7,795 nt of DNA from JAULZV01 sp032117135. GTDB taxonomy: Bacteria > Patescibacteriota > Minisyncoccia > Phycocordibacterales > JAACPR01. The DNA lies in contig JAULZV010000052.1 in the NCBI GenBank assembly GCA_032117135.1, positions 1 through 7,795 of the forward strand. The letters run 5' to 3'. Made by a program: the position numbers and the translations under genes. The notes beneath the pieces are model-generated. The model was not told the origin of the DNA and searched no databases. It saw only the letters and a program-made list of their open reading frames with translations. Position 1 is the stretch's first letter. Each line of letters begins with the position of its first letter. This document shows positions 6,708 to 7,795 of this stretch, one piece after another.

Positions 6708-6723
6708 ACACTATTAATAGTGT
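6708..6723. repeat. Perfect 16-bp palindrome upstream of the RRM gene
   Basis: ACACTATTAATAGTGT is a perfect palindrome 15 bases upstream of the RRM start codon. It agrees with the NrdR-box consensus (acaCwAtATaTwGtgt) at 14 of 16 positions; only the two central bases are swapped. NrdR boxes normally come in pairs, and no second copy at the usual spacing is seen. It could be an operator for a dimeric repressor or a leader hairpin. Confidence 0.5.
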
Positions 6724-6812
6724 AAGTATGGACACACAAGGTTTTTCTACGTTGAACCATCAAGATGACAGTGCGTTTCAAAGACACAATAGTTTTCAAT
6801 ACTTACTTAATT

Positions 6813-6841
6813 ATAGTACTACCTATCTGTAGGATAGTCAA
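6813..6841 (-). promoter_or_regulatory. Possible promoter of the RRM gene
   Basis: On the minus strand TTGACT (6841-6836) is followed after 17 bases by TACTAT (6818-6813), matching five and four of six consensus bases; a perfect TATAAT overlaps it at 6815-6810 with a longer spacer. The spacer includes an inverted repeat, CTATC 6823-6827 and GATAG 6833-6837, which could be a binding site. It would give an untranslated leader of about 110 bases. Confidence 0.4.
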
Positions 6842-6872
6842 TGATTTTCTACATCATATATCGAATCTAGAC

Positions 6873-6900
6873 TTGAGTGTGCATACAAGCAAGGTATACT
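6873..6900 (+). promoter_or_regulatory. Predicted promoter of the small plus-strand gene
   Basis: TTGAGT (6873-6878), 16 bases, then TATACT (6895-6900), matching four and five of six consensus bases. Transcription would start near 6907, about 25 bases before the ATG at 6932. No Shine-Dalgarno is present in that leader. Confidence 0.5.
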
Positions 6901-6931
6901 ATATACATACCAACTTAATATCAATAATCGT

Positions 6932-7197
6932 ATGACTATAGAAGGAATGCCAGTACCTGAAACCTTTGACGGACGTAAGTTTTACAAAAAATAGATGAGG
7001 TTATCTCTGACTTTCTTGATGGGAAAGAATTGGATGCGCAGACAGCTGAATGGTACGACAACATGATGAATACAGTTGACGCAATATGCCGAGATAGAAG
7101 TGTTGTAGACAGAGCTTCTTTTGATGCAGAAATTGCTCGACGTCTTCCAGAGGATCAACTAACGGTCTTACGGAAGTTTTTGGAAGAGTTATCGTAA
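6932..7197 (+). CDS. Small hypothetical protein, apparently frameshifted in an A6 run
   Basis: From the ATG at 6932 the frame reads 20 codons (MTIEGMPVP ... KFYKK) and meets TAG at 6992-6994, right after AAAAAA at 6986-6991. In the -1 frame the reading continues without a stop from ATA at 6991 for 68 codons (IDEVISDFLDGKELD ... RKFLEELS) to TAA at 7195-7197. Joining the two gives an 88-residue acidic, probably helical protein. A promoter precedes the ATG and a strong terminator follows the second frame, so the two halves look like one gene. One missing A (A6 for A7) would explain the break: a sequencing error, a real mutation, or slippage. Without it, only a 44-codon reading from ATG 7063 remains. 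No family is recognised. Confidence 0.5.
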
Positions 7198-7215
7198 TTG
7201 ACATAAACAGTGTTT

Positions 7216-7257
7216 AAATAAAGAAACAAACGCTCTCGCGTTTGTTTCTTTATTTTT
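7216..7257 (+). terminator. Terminator after the small plus-strand gene
   Basis: A perfect 18-bp inverted repeat (7216-7233 and 7238-7255) with a TCTC loop. The core is AAACGC/GCGTTT, with T-rich sequence ending in TATTTTT on the plus strand. It begins 18 bases after the TAA. The A-rich 5' arm gives a T-run on the minus strand too, so it may also stop transcription coming from the dinD remnant. Confidence 0.8.
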
Positions 7258-7267
7258 ATGGGCAACA

Positions 7268-7287
7268 TATTTTGATTTATCAAAATA
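7268..7287. repeat. Short AT-rich inverted repeat
   Basis: TATTTTGAT 7268-7276 and ATCAAAATA 7279-7287 form a 9-bp inverted repeat with a TT loop. It lies between the plus-strand terminator and the dinD remnant. No T-run follows, so it is a weak candidate for a transcript end or a protein-binding site. Confidence 0.35.
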
Positions 7288-7343
7288 GAAGTCGTCTTGT
7301 TGGGGAGGTCATCGTAAAGGATGTTAGAGCTACATTTAGACGA

Positions 7344-7676
7344 TTAAATGATATGAAAATCTATATTCCTACGTTTGAAATAGTATAAACCTTTTATTTC
7401 TTTTTCTGCTTTTTTGTATTTAAAGCTTTTTTTTGCTTGTCTTTCAAGAAGTTTGATCTCTTTCTTTACTTCATTTATGTGTTTTTCTGGCTTTAAGTTT
7501 TCGGGGAGTTCACCTCCAATATCTTTGATTGTTTGTCTTACTTTTCCACCAACCATATTGTGAGTTCTTCTTGCCTCAAAGTCGCTCTTTATTTTATCCT
7601 TTTTCAACTTTTCATCTGTTTGAGTAATCCGAAACAGATTAGCAGCGAGTTCTGTAGAACCAGCTCGGTCAAGTAG
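7344..7676 (-). pseudogene. dinD: C-terminal remnant of a DinD-like DNA-damage-inducible protein
   Basis: The 110 codons from 7676 to the stop at 7344 read LLDRAGSTELAANLFR, then TQTDEKLKKDKI, a THNMVGGKVRQTIKDIGGELPENL block, and a Lys-rich tail. These match the C-terminal part of E. coli DinD (STELAANLFRATQTEEKLKRD, VGRKVRQTIQELGGTMPEEL). DinD is an SOS-induced protein of about 274 residues reported to inhibit RecA filaments. Roughly the first 60 percent is missing. The reading frame continues upstream to 7793, but those 39 residues (MIICSLISCE onwards) are hydrophobic, unlike DinD, and fall in the putative insertion sequence. It is therefore a gene broken by an insertion, probably non-functional. 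The other part may lie beyond the right edge. Confidence 0.75.
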
Positions 7677-7723
7677 TGAAAGGTACCCCTTTCTTAAGAC
7701 ACCTATTATACAAACATTAGCAT

Positions 7724-7729
7724 TATAAT
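7724..7729 (+). promoter_or_regulatory. Possible -10 box of the transposase promoter
   Basis: A perfect TATAAT, 11 bases before the ATG at 7741. The start of transcription would lie about 4-5 bases before the ATG, so the mRNA would be nearly leaderless. No clear -35 is seen. Confidence 0.35.
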
Positions 7730-7740
7730 AGAATAGATAC

Positions 7741-7795
7741 ATGGCAAAGAAAGGATACAAAATCTCACAAGAAATTAAGGAACAAATTATCAACC
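7741..7795 (+). CDS. Start of a probable transposase (partial)
   Basis: Only 18 codons are inside the window: MAKKGYKISQEIKEQIIN. The basic start followed by S-x-E-x-K-x-Q-I-I resembles the beginning of the helix-turn-helix region of IS3/IS911-type transposase proteins (OrfA-like). The position just inside an apparent insertion-sequence end that interrupts dinD supports this. The sequence is too short to name the family; another DNA-binding protein is possible. Confidence 0.45.
   Translation, partial: MAKKGYKISQEIKEQIIN

Larger units (their letters stand above)
7677..7795 (+). mobile_element. Left end of a probable insertion sequence, cut by the window edge
   Basis: DinD homology stops at 7676. 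The next bases begin TGAAAGGTACCCC, and insertion-sequence ends commonly start with TG. GAAAGG 7678-7683 and CCTTTC 7688-7693 form a small inverted repeat near this end. A TATAAT box and a transposase-like start codon follow inside. The right end, the target duplication and the family cannot be seen. Confidence 0.5.

Noticed and set aside
6693..6931. tRNA or second small gene in the divergent region
   Set aside because: No cloverleaf or TTCRA motif was found and no frame has a plausible start; only promoter-like and palindromic signals are seen.
7677..7793. Extending the dinD-like protein to an ATG at 7793
   Set aside because: The 39 added residues are hydrophobic, unlike DinD, and lie on the other side of a sharp homology break, antisense to the transposase start.
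1..7795. CRISPR array, rRNA or defence system
   Set aside because: No direct repeats with regular spacing, no rRNA-like sequence, and no defence-protein motifs were seen.

Overview
This window looks like part of a small bacterial chromosome, most likely a member of the Candidate Phyla Radiation (Patescibacteria/Parcubacteria-like). That placement is inferred from gene content and style: short intergenic gaps, a class I ribonucleotide reductase, a zinc-less bL36, a small RRM protein, and SIMPL and DUF2914 membrane proteins. Arginine is written almost only as CGA, and start codons lack Shine-Dalgarno sequences. Nothing here is an rRNA or tRNA that would settle the taxonomy.

Layout. Bases 1-220 hold no convincing gene but contain a GC-rich inverted repeat and a strong minus-strand terminator. 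A minus-strand SIMPL-domain (YggE-like) envelope protein follows at 274-1059, with its own promoter and terminator. Next is the nrdA-nrdB pair on the minus strand (nrdA 2193-4778, nrdB 1192-2166), closed by a terminator at 1121-1147. The nrdA start faces a 250-base divergent intergenic region that has nested inverted repeats over about 170 bases, possibly a rod-shaped RNA. Beyond it is rpmJ (bL36) on the plus strand at 5074-5190. rpmJ shares a bidirectional terminator with the convergent DUF2914-type membrane protein (5259-6290, minus). A 20-bp-stem terminator separates that gene from an upstream minus-strand RRM RNA-binding protein (6378-6692). A divergent promoter region with a perfect 16-bp palindrome leads to a small plus-strand gene (6932-7197) that appears frameshifted in an A6 run. 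The right end holds the C-terminal 110 codons of a dinD-like gene, cut by what looks like the left end of an insertion sequence whose transposase starts at 7741 and leaves the window.

The biochemical centre is the ribonucleotide reductase. NrdA has the radical-site cysteine, the Asn/Glu pair, the redox cysteines, the tyrosine pair and an ATP cone. NrdB has all six metal-ligand positions but a Glu in place of the usual first Asp ligand and a Phe at the radical-tyrosine position. Ligand spacing matches the Chlamydia trachomatis R2c pattern. It should therefore be a subclass Ic enzyme with a Mn/Fe cofactor and no tyrosyl radical, and this is the best supported notable observation in the window. 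The possible undescribed elements are the structured nrdA-rpmJ intergenic region, the palindrome before the RRM gene and the frameshifted small gene. No CRISPR array, tRNA, rRNA or recognisable defence system was seen.
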